Below are positions 53,922 through 61,155 of a stretch of DNA of 64,000 nucleotides, in pieces. The position numbers and the translations under genes were made by a program. Below the pieces are notes generated by a model. It saw only the letters and a list, made by a program, of their open reading frames with translations, was not told where the DNA came from and ran no database searches. Every line of letters begins with the position of its first letter. Positions within the stretch are counted from its first letter, which is position 1. Source of the stretch: Roseococcus thiosulfatophilus (GTDB lineage Bacteria > Pseudomonadota > Alphaproteobacteria > Acetobacterales > Acetobacteraceae); NCBI RefSeq assembly GCF_017311575.1, contig NZ_JAFFQY010000062.1, forward strand, positions 1 through 64,000, in the 5' to 3' direction.

Positions 53922-54593
53922 TCAGCGCCGGGCGATCACATAGCCGCGCTGGCTGGGGTACTCGTGGCCGGGCACGGGCGGACGGGCACGGCTTTCGAGC
54001 AGGGTGAAGCCCGCCGCCCGCAGCGCGGCCTCAACTTCGCCGGGGGCGAAGAGGCGGAAGCCCAGACCCACCTCCACCCCCCACATCCGCCCTGGCCGCA
54101 GCACCCCCTCGCCCAGGTGCACCGCCGCGCGGAACTGCCCGCCCGGGCGCAGCGCGGCATGGCAGGCGGCGAGCGCACGGGGCAGATCGGCGCCCTCCAG
54201 ATGGATCAGCGAATACATGGCGAGCAGCCCGGCGAAGCGGCCCGGGGCGGCGTCGAGGGTCCGCAGGTCCCCCACCTCGAAGCGCAAGCCCGGATGGGCG
54301 GCGCGGGCGGTCTCCACCATGCCGGGCGAAAGGTCGAGGCCCAGCACCTCCACACCCTCCTCGGCGAGAAAGGCCGTGACATGGCCTGGCCCGCACCCGA
54401 CATCGCCCACCAGGCCACGCCCGGCCTCTTTCCCCAGGCCACGCCCGGCCTCATTTTCCAGGCCCCGCCCGGCCATGGCGCGGGCGAACCCTCGCAGCCA
54501 ATCGCGGTCCATGGGCTTGTGCGCCAGTTCGCCGGAAACCTCCCGGCGGTAGGCGGCGGCGACGGCATCGTAGTCGCGGGCGACCGGGTCCAT
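53922..54593 (-). CDS. SAM-dependent methyltransferase (class I)
   Basis: A 223-aa methyltransferase: start MDPVARDYDAVAAAY, motif I VGDVGCGPGHVTAFLA near residue 62, motif II LGLDLSPGMV, and ALRPGGQF near 130. The substrate is unknown. Just before motif I the protein contains nearly identical octapeptides (GRGLENEA, GRGLGKEA, GRGL) encoded by a 24-bp repeat. ATG 54593 begins the conserved helix; the longer frame upstream overlaps the divergent oxyR promoter. It is divergent from oxyR by 76 bp and 98 bp before the catalase-like gene. Confidence 0.86.
   Translation of the reverse strand: MDPVARDYDAVAAAYRREVSGELAHKPMDRDWLRGFARAMAGRGLENEAGRGLGKEAGRGLVGDVGCGPGHVTAFLAEEGVEVLGLDLSPGMVETARAAHPGLRFEVGDLRTLDAAPGRFAGLLAMYSLIHLEGADLPRALAACHAALRPGGQFRAAVHLGEGVLRPGRMWGVEVGLGFRLFAPGEVEAALRAAGFTLLESRARPPVPGHEYPSQRGYVIARR
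54411..54474. repeat. In-frame 24-bp direct repeat (2.7 copies)
   Basis: Units begin CAGGCCACGCCCGGCCTC at 54411 and 54435, with a third partial unit CAGGCCCCGCCCGGCC at 54459. They encode GRGL-containing octapeptides of the methyltransferase and keep frame whatever the copy number. Confidence 0.92.
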
Positions 54594-54621
54594 GCCGCGC
54601 AGCCTGCCCCGGATGCGCCCC

Positions 54622-54649
54622 GCGTGCACGCTTGACCGATGCTGCATCG
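54622..54649. promoter_or_regulatory. Two palindromes in the oxyR/methyltransferase gap
   Basis: GCGTGCACGC (54622-54631) and CGATGC-T-GCATCG (54637-54649) are perfect palindromes in the 76-bp divergent gap. TTGACC between them could be a -35 for oxyR. An autoregulatory LysR-type site is plausible, although the OxyR consensus is not matched. Confidence 0.4.
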
Positions 54650-54669
54650 CGGGATCATGGGTGAAGGAG

Positions 54670-55602
54670 ATGATCCTCCCCTCGCCGCAGCAGCTTCGCT
54701 ACCTCACCGCGCTGGCCGACCACGGGCATTTCGGCCGGGCGGCGGCGGCCTGCGCGGTGACGCAATCCACCCTCTCCGCCGGGCTGCTGGCGCTGGAGAG
54801 GCAGCTCGACGCCACCTTGATCGAACGCGGCGCGTCCAAGCGCCCGGTCTTCACGCCCACGGGGCTGGAGGTGGTGGCGCGCGCCCGCGTGGCGCTGGCC
54901 GCACTTGAGGCGGTGGCGGAAAGCGCCGCGTCGGGGCGCGACCCGCTGTCCGGCCCGCTGCGCCTGGGCGTGATCCCGACCATCGGCCCCTTCCTGCTGC
55001 CGCGCCTGATGCCCGCCCTGCGCGCCGCCTTCCCGCGCCTGAAGCTCTACCTGCGCGAGGACATGACCGAGCGGCTGATGGGCCAGCTCGACGCCGGCAA
55101 GCTCGACCTGCTGCTGCTGGCCCTGCCCTGCGACTGCGCGGCGGCGGAGATGGAACCCATCGGCCGCGACCCCTTCCTGCTGGCCCTGCCCCCTGGCCAC
55201 CGGCTGGCCGCCCAGCCCGAGGTTCGCCTCTGCGCCCTGGCCGCCGAGACGGTGCTGCTGCTGGAGGATGGCCATTGCCTGCGCGCCCAGGCGCAGGAGG
55301 CCTGCGGCCTGCCGCGCGGCATCAGCGCCCATGAGGGCTTCGCCGCCACCTCGCTGCACACGCTGGTGCAGATGGTGGCCGGCGGCCTGGGCGTCACGCT
55401 GCTGCCGCGCCTGGCCGCCGAGGGCGGTGTGCTGGCGGGCACGGAGCTGGTGCTGCGCCCCCTGGTGGCCGATGCGGCGGGCGAGGCGGTGCCCGCCCGC
55501 ACCCTCGCGCTGGCCTGGCGGCCGCGCAGCCCCCGCGCCGGCGCCTTCCGCGACCTGGCGCGAGCGATCGCGCAGCGGCTGGAGCCGGCGGCGCCGGGCT
55601 GA
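54670..55602 (+). CDS. oxyR: OxyR-like hydrogen peroxide-sensing LysR regulator
   Basis: A 310-aa LysR regulator: N-terminal winged helix (YLTALADHGHFGRAAAACAVTQSTLS) and effector domain. It carries the OxyR redox pair C203 and C212 in EDGHCLRAQAQEAC, nine residues apart as in E. coli OxyR (C199/C208), so it should sense peroxide by disulfide formation. The start is uncertain: AAGGAG abuts ATG 54670, and GTG 54661 in frame is an alternative. It is divergent from the methyltransferase, beyond which lies the catalase-like gene; true oxyR neighbours are often katG or ahpC. Confidence 0.9.
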   Translation: MILPSPQQLRYLTALADHGHFGRAAAACAVTQSTLSAGLLALERQLDATLIERGASKRPVFTPTGLEVVARARVALAALEAVAESAASGRDPLSGPLRLGVIPTIGPFLLPRLMPALRAAFPRLKLYLREDMTERLMGQLDAGKLDLLLLALPCDCAAAEMEPIGRDPFLLALPPGHRLAAQPEVRLCALAAETVLLLEDGHCLRAQAQEACGLPRGISAHEGFAATSLHTLVQMVAGGLGVTLLPRLAAEGGVLAGTELVLRPLVADAAGEAVPARTLALAWRPRSPRAGAFRDLARAIAQRLEPAAPG

Positions 55603-55604
55603 CG

Positions 55605-55943
55605 TCAGGGCCGCGCCACAAGTCGCCACAGGCACCACACCCCGATCCAGGCGAGGCCCAGCGCGCTCAGCGCCTGCACGGCGAAGAGCAGGGCAAAGAG
55701 CGCCGGTTGCGAGGCACGCCGCGTGTGATGGGGCCGGCCGGGGATGATGCCGCTGCGCCAGGCCTCGACCAGCAACCACGCCAGCAGCGCCGCCAGCGGC
55801 AGGGACAGCGCGGCGCCGAGCAGGAACGGCCCGCCCGGCCATTGCGCCAGCAGGAACAGCAGCAGCAGCAACAGGGCCGCCCCGCCCAGCAACGCGGGCA
55901 GCACCCTGGCCAACCCCGAGACAAGCTCGCGCCACGGCGTCAT
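55605..55943 (-). CDS. Small membrane protein of the exopolysaccharide locus
   Basis: A 112-aa protein with three or four hydrophobic helices (VLPALLGGAALLLLLLFLLAQ, FLLGAALSLPLAALLAWLLVEAW split by a short loop, and ALFALLFAVQALSALGLAWIGV). The family is not recognised. Its ATG overlaps the yjbH stop by 4 nt (ATGA), so it is coupled to that gene. It converges with oxyR, with 2 nt between the stops. Confidence 0.65.
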   Translation of the reverse strand: MTPWRELVSGLARVLPALLGGAALLLLLLFLLAQWPGGPFLLGAALSLPLAALLAWLLVEAWRSGIIPGRPHHTRRASQPALFALLFAVQALSALGLAWIGVWCLWRLVARP

Positions 55944-58201
55944 CGCCCGAACCCCACATAGCCCGCCCGCAGCGCCGCTGCCCGCCCGTCGCGCGTCACA
56001 CCCCACAGCCCATTGTCCACCGACAGGCGCTGCCCGCCATCGCGCTGCACGGGGCGGATGTTGAGGTTGGCGCGGGAGCGGGTTTCCAGCCCCAGGAAGT
56101 CGAAGGGCACGCGCACATAGATGCCCTTGTCGAAGCTGCCCTCGCCGAAGTCGCGGAAGCGGACATTGGTCAGGGTGGCGAAGCCGCCCACCTCGATGCC
56201 GCTGTCGAAGCGCCGGCCGAGCTCGATGGTCCCGCCCCAGTCGCCCGCGAGGTACCGCCCGGCCCGCAGCACGCCATAGAGGTTGTGCCAGGGCAGGTCC
56301 GCGTAGAACGACACATGGCCCGTGGTGACGCTGTAGCCCAGCGTGTCGAAGAGCTGCCGGTAGCCGCGCTGCGCCACATGCGCGACCTCGATGCCCACCG
56401 CCCAGGGACGGTCCTGCGGGCGCCAGAGGATTTCGGCGGAGATGCCGCCGAACATGGGTTCCAGATACCCGCCCGTGACGCGCGCGAAGACATCCGGCGC
56501 CGGGTTCCACAGCCGCTCCAGATACAACGCCGGGATGGTGGTGGACCCTGCCCTGGCATAGCGCGCGAAGTCGCTGCGGACGCGGGGCAGGACGGAATCG
56601 CTGGGCAGCCCGCCGCCCAGATTGCCGGCGATGCGCTGCTCCACCGCGCCGGCCAGGCCCATGTTCCAGCCGAGCCCGATCCGCCCGCCCGCCGCGATGC
56701 CCGCCTGCCAGCGCACCGAGGTCTGCGGGTCACCCACCTGGAGGTTCAGGCGCGGCTCAATGCCCCAGCTGAAGCGCGGCGTGGCGGCGCGCGCCTCGCC
56801 CGCGCGGTGCTCGGCGGCGGCGGGCAGCAGGGTGGTGAGGGCGTAGATCTCCTCGGCGCTGCCCTGGTGGCGGGCCAGCGCCTCGAAGCCCGTCCGCAGC
56901 GTGACCAGGCGGGCGGTGACGGCGCCCTCATGCTCGAACACCAGGCGCAGGCGCTCGACTTCGGGCGGGAGGTGCGGCTGGGCGGCGCGGACCACGCGGG
57001 CGGTGGATTGCGCGAGGGTGCGGAAGGGCCCGCCCGCGACATGGATGCGCGCCTCGGCGCCGTCGAGGTCCAAGGCGAGCGGCGTGAAGCCCGCGGCGCG
57101 CAGCGCGGGAAAGAGGCGCGCCGCCACGACCGCATTGCGCGGGCTGCCACCCGTGATGCCCGGGCGCGCGCCACCGCCCACGCCCCCGGCGAGCGCGGCC
57201 ACCATCCGCACGGCGGGGGTGCCGGGGGGCGCGGCGACGGGGGGTGCGATGCTCTCCGGCACCGGCTCGGGCCGCGCCAGCATGGGCGGTGGGGGGCGGC
57301 GCGGCAGGTCGGGCGGGTCGTCGGGGTGCAGGCGCAGCGAGGCGCGCACCAGCAGGTCCGTGCCGTGCAGGAAGGAGAGGCCCAGGTCCAGGTGCCGGTT
57401 GGGCTGCCATTGCAGCCCGGCATTGATGCGCGAGGCCGCATCGCCCCGCGCGTTGCGGCGCGGCCCCGGAAAGCCGCCGCGCTCATCGCGCAGGGAATCG
57501 GCGGAGTATTCGATCTTGGCGCGCAGCCCCTCGATCTCGCCCCAGGGGGTGGTGATGGGAGGGATGGAGTATTCCAGCCCCGCGAAGACCCCCACGCGCC
57601 CTCCCCGGAAGAAGGAATTGGCCGAGACGGTGCCGCCCGCCCCCACGCCGCGCGGGCGCGTGAGGAAGCGGCGGTCCACCCGGCCCAGCGGGTTCTCGAA
57701 ATCCGCGCCGGTGGCGAGCCGCCCCCAGCCCAGCCCCACCGTCGCGTCCAGGCCCCAGAAGCGCTTGGAGGCCACGATGTACTCGCCCTGGTAGATGCCG
57801 GTGCCGATCAGGTCCTGCAGGCCGATGGCCAGCGCCGGCATCCATTCATCCTCTTCCCAGAGGCGCAGCTTCAGGTCGAAGGCACGGTCATTGCTGGTGC
57901 CGCGGCCCAAGGTGGCGTTCAGGCGCTCGGTCAGGCGGAAGGTGGTCTCCAGATAGGGCAGCGCCTGGAAGTTCACCGTCCAGAAGGAGCGCTGGCGGCG
58001 GATGGCGATGCCCGTCTCGATGGTGCCGTCCGGGCGGAAGCGGGCGTTCGGCATTTCCAGCAGGCCCACGCGGCCGAAATTGGAGCCGGTGGGCTGGAAG
58101 CCGTCCTGGGCGAGGGCGGGCAGCGGAAGCAGCCCCACAAGCAGAGCGGCCCCGACAACCCACCGGCCGCAAGGCGGCCGGCGCGCCCAGAGCGCCCTCA
58201 T
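55940..58201 (-). CDS. YjbH domain outer-membrane exopolysaccharide protein
   Basis: A 753-aa protein with a signal peptide (about residues 1-32, ending ALA-Q) and the YjbH beta-barrel pattern: GFQPTGSNFGRVGLLEMPNARF split at the turn, RRQRSFWTVNFQALPYLE, GLQDLIGTGIYQGEYIVASKRF, SANSFFRGGRVGVFAGLEYS and a C-terminal barrel. YjbH/GfcD proteins are linked to secretion of exopolysaccharide. ATG 58201 is used; a TTG at 58234 is less likely. A GC-rich hairpin covers the region just upstream of the start. Confidence 0.88.
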   Translation of the reverse strand: MRALWARRPPCGRWVVGAALLVGLLPLPALAQDGFQPTGSNFGRVGLLEMPNARFRPDGTIETGIAIRRQRSFWTVNFQALPYLETTFRLTERLNATLGRGTSNDRAFDLKLRLWEEDEWMPALAIGLQDLIGTGIYQGEYIVASKRFWGLDATVGLGWGRLATGADFENPLGRVDRRFLTRPRGVGAGGTVSANSFFRGGRVGVFAGLEYSIPPITTPWGEIEGLRAKIEYSADSLRDERGGFPGPRRNARGDAASRINAGLQWQPNRHLDLGLSFLHGTDLLVRASLRLHPDDPPDLPRRPPPPMLARPEPVPESIAPPVAAPPGTPAVRMVAALAGGVGGGARPGITGGSPRNAVVAARLFPALRAAGFTPLALDLDGAEARIHVAGGPFRTLAQSTARVVRAAQPHLPPEVERLRLVFEHEGAVTARLVTLRTGFEALARHQGSAEEIYALTTLLPAAAEHRAGEARAATPRFSWGIEPRLNLQVGDPQTSVRWQAGIAAGGRIGLGWNMGLAGAVEQRIAGNLGGGLPSDSVLPRVRSDFARYARAGSTTIPALYLERLWNPAPDVFARVTGGYLEPMFGGISAEILWRPQDRPWAVGIEVAHVAQRGYRQLFDTLGYSVTTGHVSFYADLPWHNLYGVLRAGRYLAGDWGGTIELGRRFDSGIEVGGFATLTNVRFRDFGEGSFDKGIYVRVPFDFLGLETRSRANLNIRPVQRDGGQRLSVDNGLWGVTRDGRAAALRAGYVGFGR

Positions 58202-58202
58202 G

Positions 58203-58236
58203 GCTTGGCGCGCCAGCGCGCGGCGCGCAGCCAAGC
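58203..58236 (-). promoter_or_regulatory. Hairpin immediately upstream of the yjbH start
   Basis: GCTTGGCGCGC (58203-58213) pairs with the arm GCGCGC-A-GCCAAGC ending at 58236, with a bulge. On the minus-strand mRNA it ends one base before the ATG and would hide the ribosome-binding region; no Shine-Dalgarno is otherwise visible. Confidence 0.4.
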
Positions 58237-58267
58237 GCGCGGAGCGCGCGCCCGGCGCCTGAGGGCG

Positions 58268-58301
58268 AAAAAAGCTGTCATCTCCCTCGGGAGATGACAG
58301 C
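58268..58301 (-). terminator. Rho-independent terminator overlapping the wza-like stop codon
   Basis: GCTGTCATCTCC (58274-58285) pairs perfectly with GGAGATGACAGC (58290-58301) around a CTCG loop, and six A (58268-58273) give a TTTTTT tail on the minus strand. The stop codon of the export-protein gene lies in the hairpin. This is the only textbook terminator in the window. Confidence 0.85.
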
Positions 58302-61070
58302 CAGCGCGGCCGCCGAAATCGCCACCTGGCTGGCCAGTTGGGTGATGTCCCGCAGAAAGCCCCAGCGCTCGAAGGGCGAGGGGTCGTTGGGCACGATCAC
58401 CAAGCTGCCCGGCGGCACGGGCGGGCCGCCCTGCTGCCAGGCGCCCAGCCCCGCCGGCACCGCCTGGCCATTGGGCAGCACCAGGAAGGCGCGCCCCTGG
58501 TCGGCGAAGCGTTGCAGCCCGCCCGCCGCCTCCACATAGCGCGTCGCCCGCCAGCCCGAGGTGAATTGCAGCGAACCCGGGTTCTGCACCGCGCCCACCA
58601 CCGTCACCTCATTGGGCCGCTTGGGCATCATGATGAGGTCGCCGGGTTCGAGCAGCACGTCCAGGTCCGGGCGCCCGGCCAGCACCACGGGGTTGGCCTC
58701 CACCACCATGCGCCCGGCGGCGCGGGCCTCGCGCAGGGCGGCCGCCATCTCGCGCCCGGCGGCGATGGCGCCCGAGACATCCGTGCCGCCCCCGCCCCGC
58801 CCGCTGCCGATCACGGCCTGGCCGGCGGCCATCTGCAACAGGCCCTGCTCCATCTCGCGCGCCGTGCGTTGGAATCCTTCCTGCTGGCGGTTGCGGACAC
58901 TCTCCCGCGTGAAGACGGCGCCATAGGGGTAGGCCTGGGGGGTGAGGCCGCCGGCCCGGGCAATGACCTCCGACAGCCGCTCCCCGCGCCGGATCTCATA
59001 AACGCCGGGCCGCAGGAACTCGCCCATCAGCGTCACCGGCCCGCTGTCACGGTCGCCGAAGCCGCGCGGAATGCGGATGCCGTCGCGCGGCGACAGGCGC
59101 ACGGCCGCGAAGTTGCGGCTGCGCAGGTCCAGCACCTGGCGGCTGAGCGGGATGGCGCTGGTCTGGTCCGCCGGTTCCCGCGCCAGTTCCACCGAGGAGA
59201 GGTCGGCCGTGTCGGTCACATTGCCGGCGACCGCCAGCAACGCGTCGAGGCCCGTGTTGTCCATGATGGGGTAGAGGCCGGGCAGCCCCGCCTCGCCCGA
59301 GAGCAGCACCGACTGGTCCAGCAGGAAGGGCAGCAGACCGGGCTGGTCAATGAACAGCTGCGGGCAGGGCGTGGCGCCGATGTCGGGGAAGCCCGCCACC
59401 CGCGCATGGGCGAAGCGCTGCGGCGAGGAGCGCGCGGCGACGGCCAATTGCGTCAGCGCCGGGCATTCCAGGCCGGGCTGCGGCTCGGGCACGGGCGGCG
59501 TCGCAAAGCCGGAACCTCCGCGCGGCTGCGGCAGCGCCACGGGCAGGCCCGGGGCGGGCACGGCGCCGCCCACCTCGCCGCGCAAGGCCCGCTGCACCGA
59601 GGGCGAGGCGAGCCAGGCGATGTCCGCCATCGAGATGATGATGACCTCGTCGCCCTCGGCCAGCGGCAGGTTGGCGCGGCCTTGCAGCACGGCGGCCAGG
59701 TCGAAGGGCTGGAAGCGCCGGCCGCGCGTGCGCGGGTCCACGCGCTGGATCACGCCCATGCGCGCATAGGGGTCGGGGCGGACCATGCGCGAATCGGCCA
59801 GCAGCCCGCGCAGCGTGGCGCCTCGCCCGCCCAGCGCCCGCGTCGTGGGCTGCACCACATGGCCCGAGAGGCGCAATTGCTGCGACTGCACGTCCGAGCC
59901 CGGCTGGACCAGCAGCGCATCGCCCCGGCGCAGGGGGCTGCCCAGGCTGATCTCGCGGAAGGCGCGCCGGCCCTCGGGGTCGGTGGTCTCCAGCAAATAG
60001 CGGTTGCCGGCGGGGCGCAGCGCATCGCCCGCGAAGCGCAGCATCTCGCCCAGCGGCGCGCTGGTGGCCCCCGCGGGCAGTTCATAGATGGCCGGCCGCG
60101 CCACCTCGCCGCCGAGCGCCACCACGCCGCCGATGGGCGGCACCAGGATGCGCTCGCCCTCGCGCAGGGAGAGGTCTGGCGCCTCCCCCTCGCCGGCGAT
60201 GACGGGGTAGAGGTCCACCCGCCGCCGGCCCTGGCCACCCTCCACGCGGATGTTCCGCAGCGTGCCGGTGGGCCGCACGCCGCCCGCCGCCACCAGCGCA
60301 TCCAGCACATTGCCGAGCGGCGAAAGGGTGACAACCCCCGGCCGCCCCACCTCGCCGCCCACGAAGACCGTCACCTGGCGCATCTGGCCGAGGGTCACGA
60401 AGACCTCGCTGCCCTGGAGTTCACGTTGCGCGCGGGCTTCGAGTTCCCCCCGAAGGTCGCGCAGGGTGCGGCCCGCGGCGACGATGGGCAGCAGGTCGGG
60501 CAGGATCAGCATGCCCTCGCGCGTCACGCGCAGGTTCAGCGTGCTGCGGGCGCGGCCGCGAAAGGCGATGATGACCTCGTCATCACGGCCGATGACGTAG
60601 TCATCCGGGGTGGCCCCGAAGCCGGGCGTGCCGGGCGGCCCGGCGGCGAAGCTGTCATAGCCGAATTGGCGCAGCGGCGTGGTCAGGCGGCCGGCGAAGA
60701 ACTGCTCCACGGGCGAGAAGGGCGCTTCCACCTGGGCGGGAGCCTGCGGAAAGGCGGGCGGCAGGGGCGCCGGCGGCGCGGCCTGGCGCGGCTGCGCCGG
60801 GGCCACGCCCTGCGGTTGCGGCGGGGCGCCGCCCATGGCCCGCCCCGCCCCGGCATCGAGCAGCCGCTGGAGAATCTCCTGCTGCGCGGCGGGCGGCAGT
60901 CCGGGCACGGGCGCCCCGCCCGGCAGGGTCTGCGGTAGCGGCGCGGCCAGGTTCGGCGGCAGGCTGGGCGGACCCACCAGCGCCGATTGCGCGATGACAG
61001 GTGCCGAAACCCCCCATATCAGGTTAAGAAGAAGCCATGTCCCAAGAACGGTGAACCTGAAGGGTAACAC
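58278..61070 (-). CDS. Large SLBB-domain polysaccharide export protein (Wza/GfcE-like)
   Basis: A protein of about 930 aa, far longer than E. coli Wza (379 aa). After a signal-like segment (GTWLLLNLIWGVSAPVIAQ) and a Pro/Ala/Gln-rich linker come the polysaccharide export domain (DDYVIGRDDEVIIAFRGR) and several SLBB repeats (VFVGGEVGRPGVVTLSPLG, VALGGEVARPAIYELPAG, VTLMGEFLRPGVYEIRRG, VTVVGAVQNPGSLQFTSG), ending in a hydrophobic C-terminus. It forms the outer-membrane exit channel for exopolysaccharide. GTG 61070 with GGAAAG upstream is the likely start; the longer frame overlaps the divergent gene. Confidence 0.88.
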   Translation of the reverse strand: MLPFRFTVLGTWLLLNLIWGVSAPVIAQSALVGPPSLPPNLAAPLPQTLPGGAPVPGLPPAAQQEILQRLLDAGAGRAMGGAPPQPQGVAPAQPRQAAPPAPLPPAFPQAPAQVEAPFSPVEQFFAGRLTTPLRQFGYDSFAAGPPGTPGFGATPDDYVIGRDDEVIIAFRGRARSTLNLRVTREGMLILPDLLPIVAAGRTLRDLRGELEARAQRELQGSEVFVTLGQMRQVTVFVGGEVGRPGVVTLSPLGNVLDALVAAGGVRPTGTLRNIRVEGGQGRRRVDLYPVIAGEGEAPDLSLREGERILVPPIGGVVALGGEVARPAIYELPAGATSAPLGEMLRFAGDALRPAGNRYLLETTDPEGRRAFREISLGSPLRRGDALLVQPGSDVQSQQLRLSGHVVQPTTRALGGRGATLRGLLADSRMVRPDPYARMGVIQRVDPRTRGRRFQPFDLAAVLQGRANLPLAEGDEVIIISMADIAWLASPSVQRALRGEVGGAVPAPGLPVALPQPRGGSGFATPPVPEPQPGLECPALTQLAVAARSSPQRFAHARVAGFPDIGATPCPQLFIDQPGLLPFLLDQSVLLSGEAGLPGLYPIMDNTGLDALLAVAGNVTDTADLSSVELAREPADQTSAIPLSRQVLDLRSRNFAAVRLSPRDGIRIPRGFGDRDSGPVTLMGEFLRPGVYEIRRGERLSEVIARAGGLTPQAYPYGAVFTRESVRNRQQEGFQRTAREMEQGLLQMAAGQAVIGSGRGGGGTDVSGAIAAGREMAAALREARAAGRMVVEANPVVLAGRPDLDVLLEPGDLIMMPKRPNEVTVVGAVQNPGSLQFTSGWRATRYVEAAGGLQRFADQGRAFLVLPNGQAVPAGLGAWQQGGPPVPPGSLVIVPNDPSPFERWGFLRDITQLASQVAISAAALAVISRGR

Positions 61071-61155
61071 GACAAGACTTTCTTTCCTGTTGACGGCAAT
61101 TCTTGCATGGAAATTTATGCCTGATGCAACCTTCCCGCGCGCATTCCACCCCTGC
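61071..61155. promoter_or_regulatory. Divergent promoter region of the polysaccharide genes
   Basis: An AT-rich 85-bp gap between the export and heparinase genes. TTGACG (61090-61095) is a fair -35 on the plus strand with a weak AT-rich -10 near 61113. TTGCAT (61103-61108) and ATGCAA (61124-61129) form a perfect dyad with a 15-nt centre that could bind a regulator. Confidence 0.4.
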
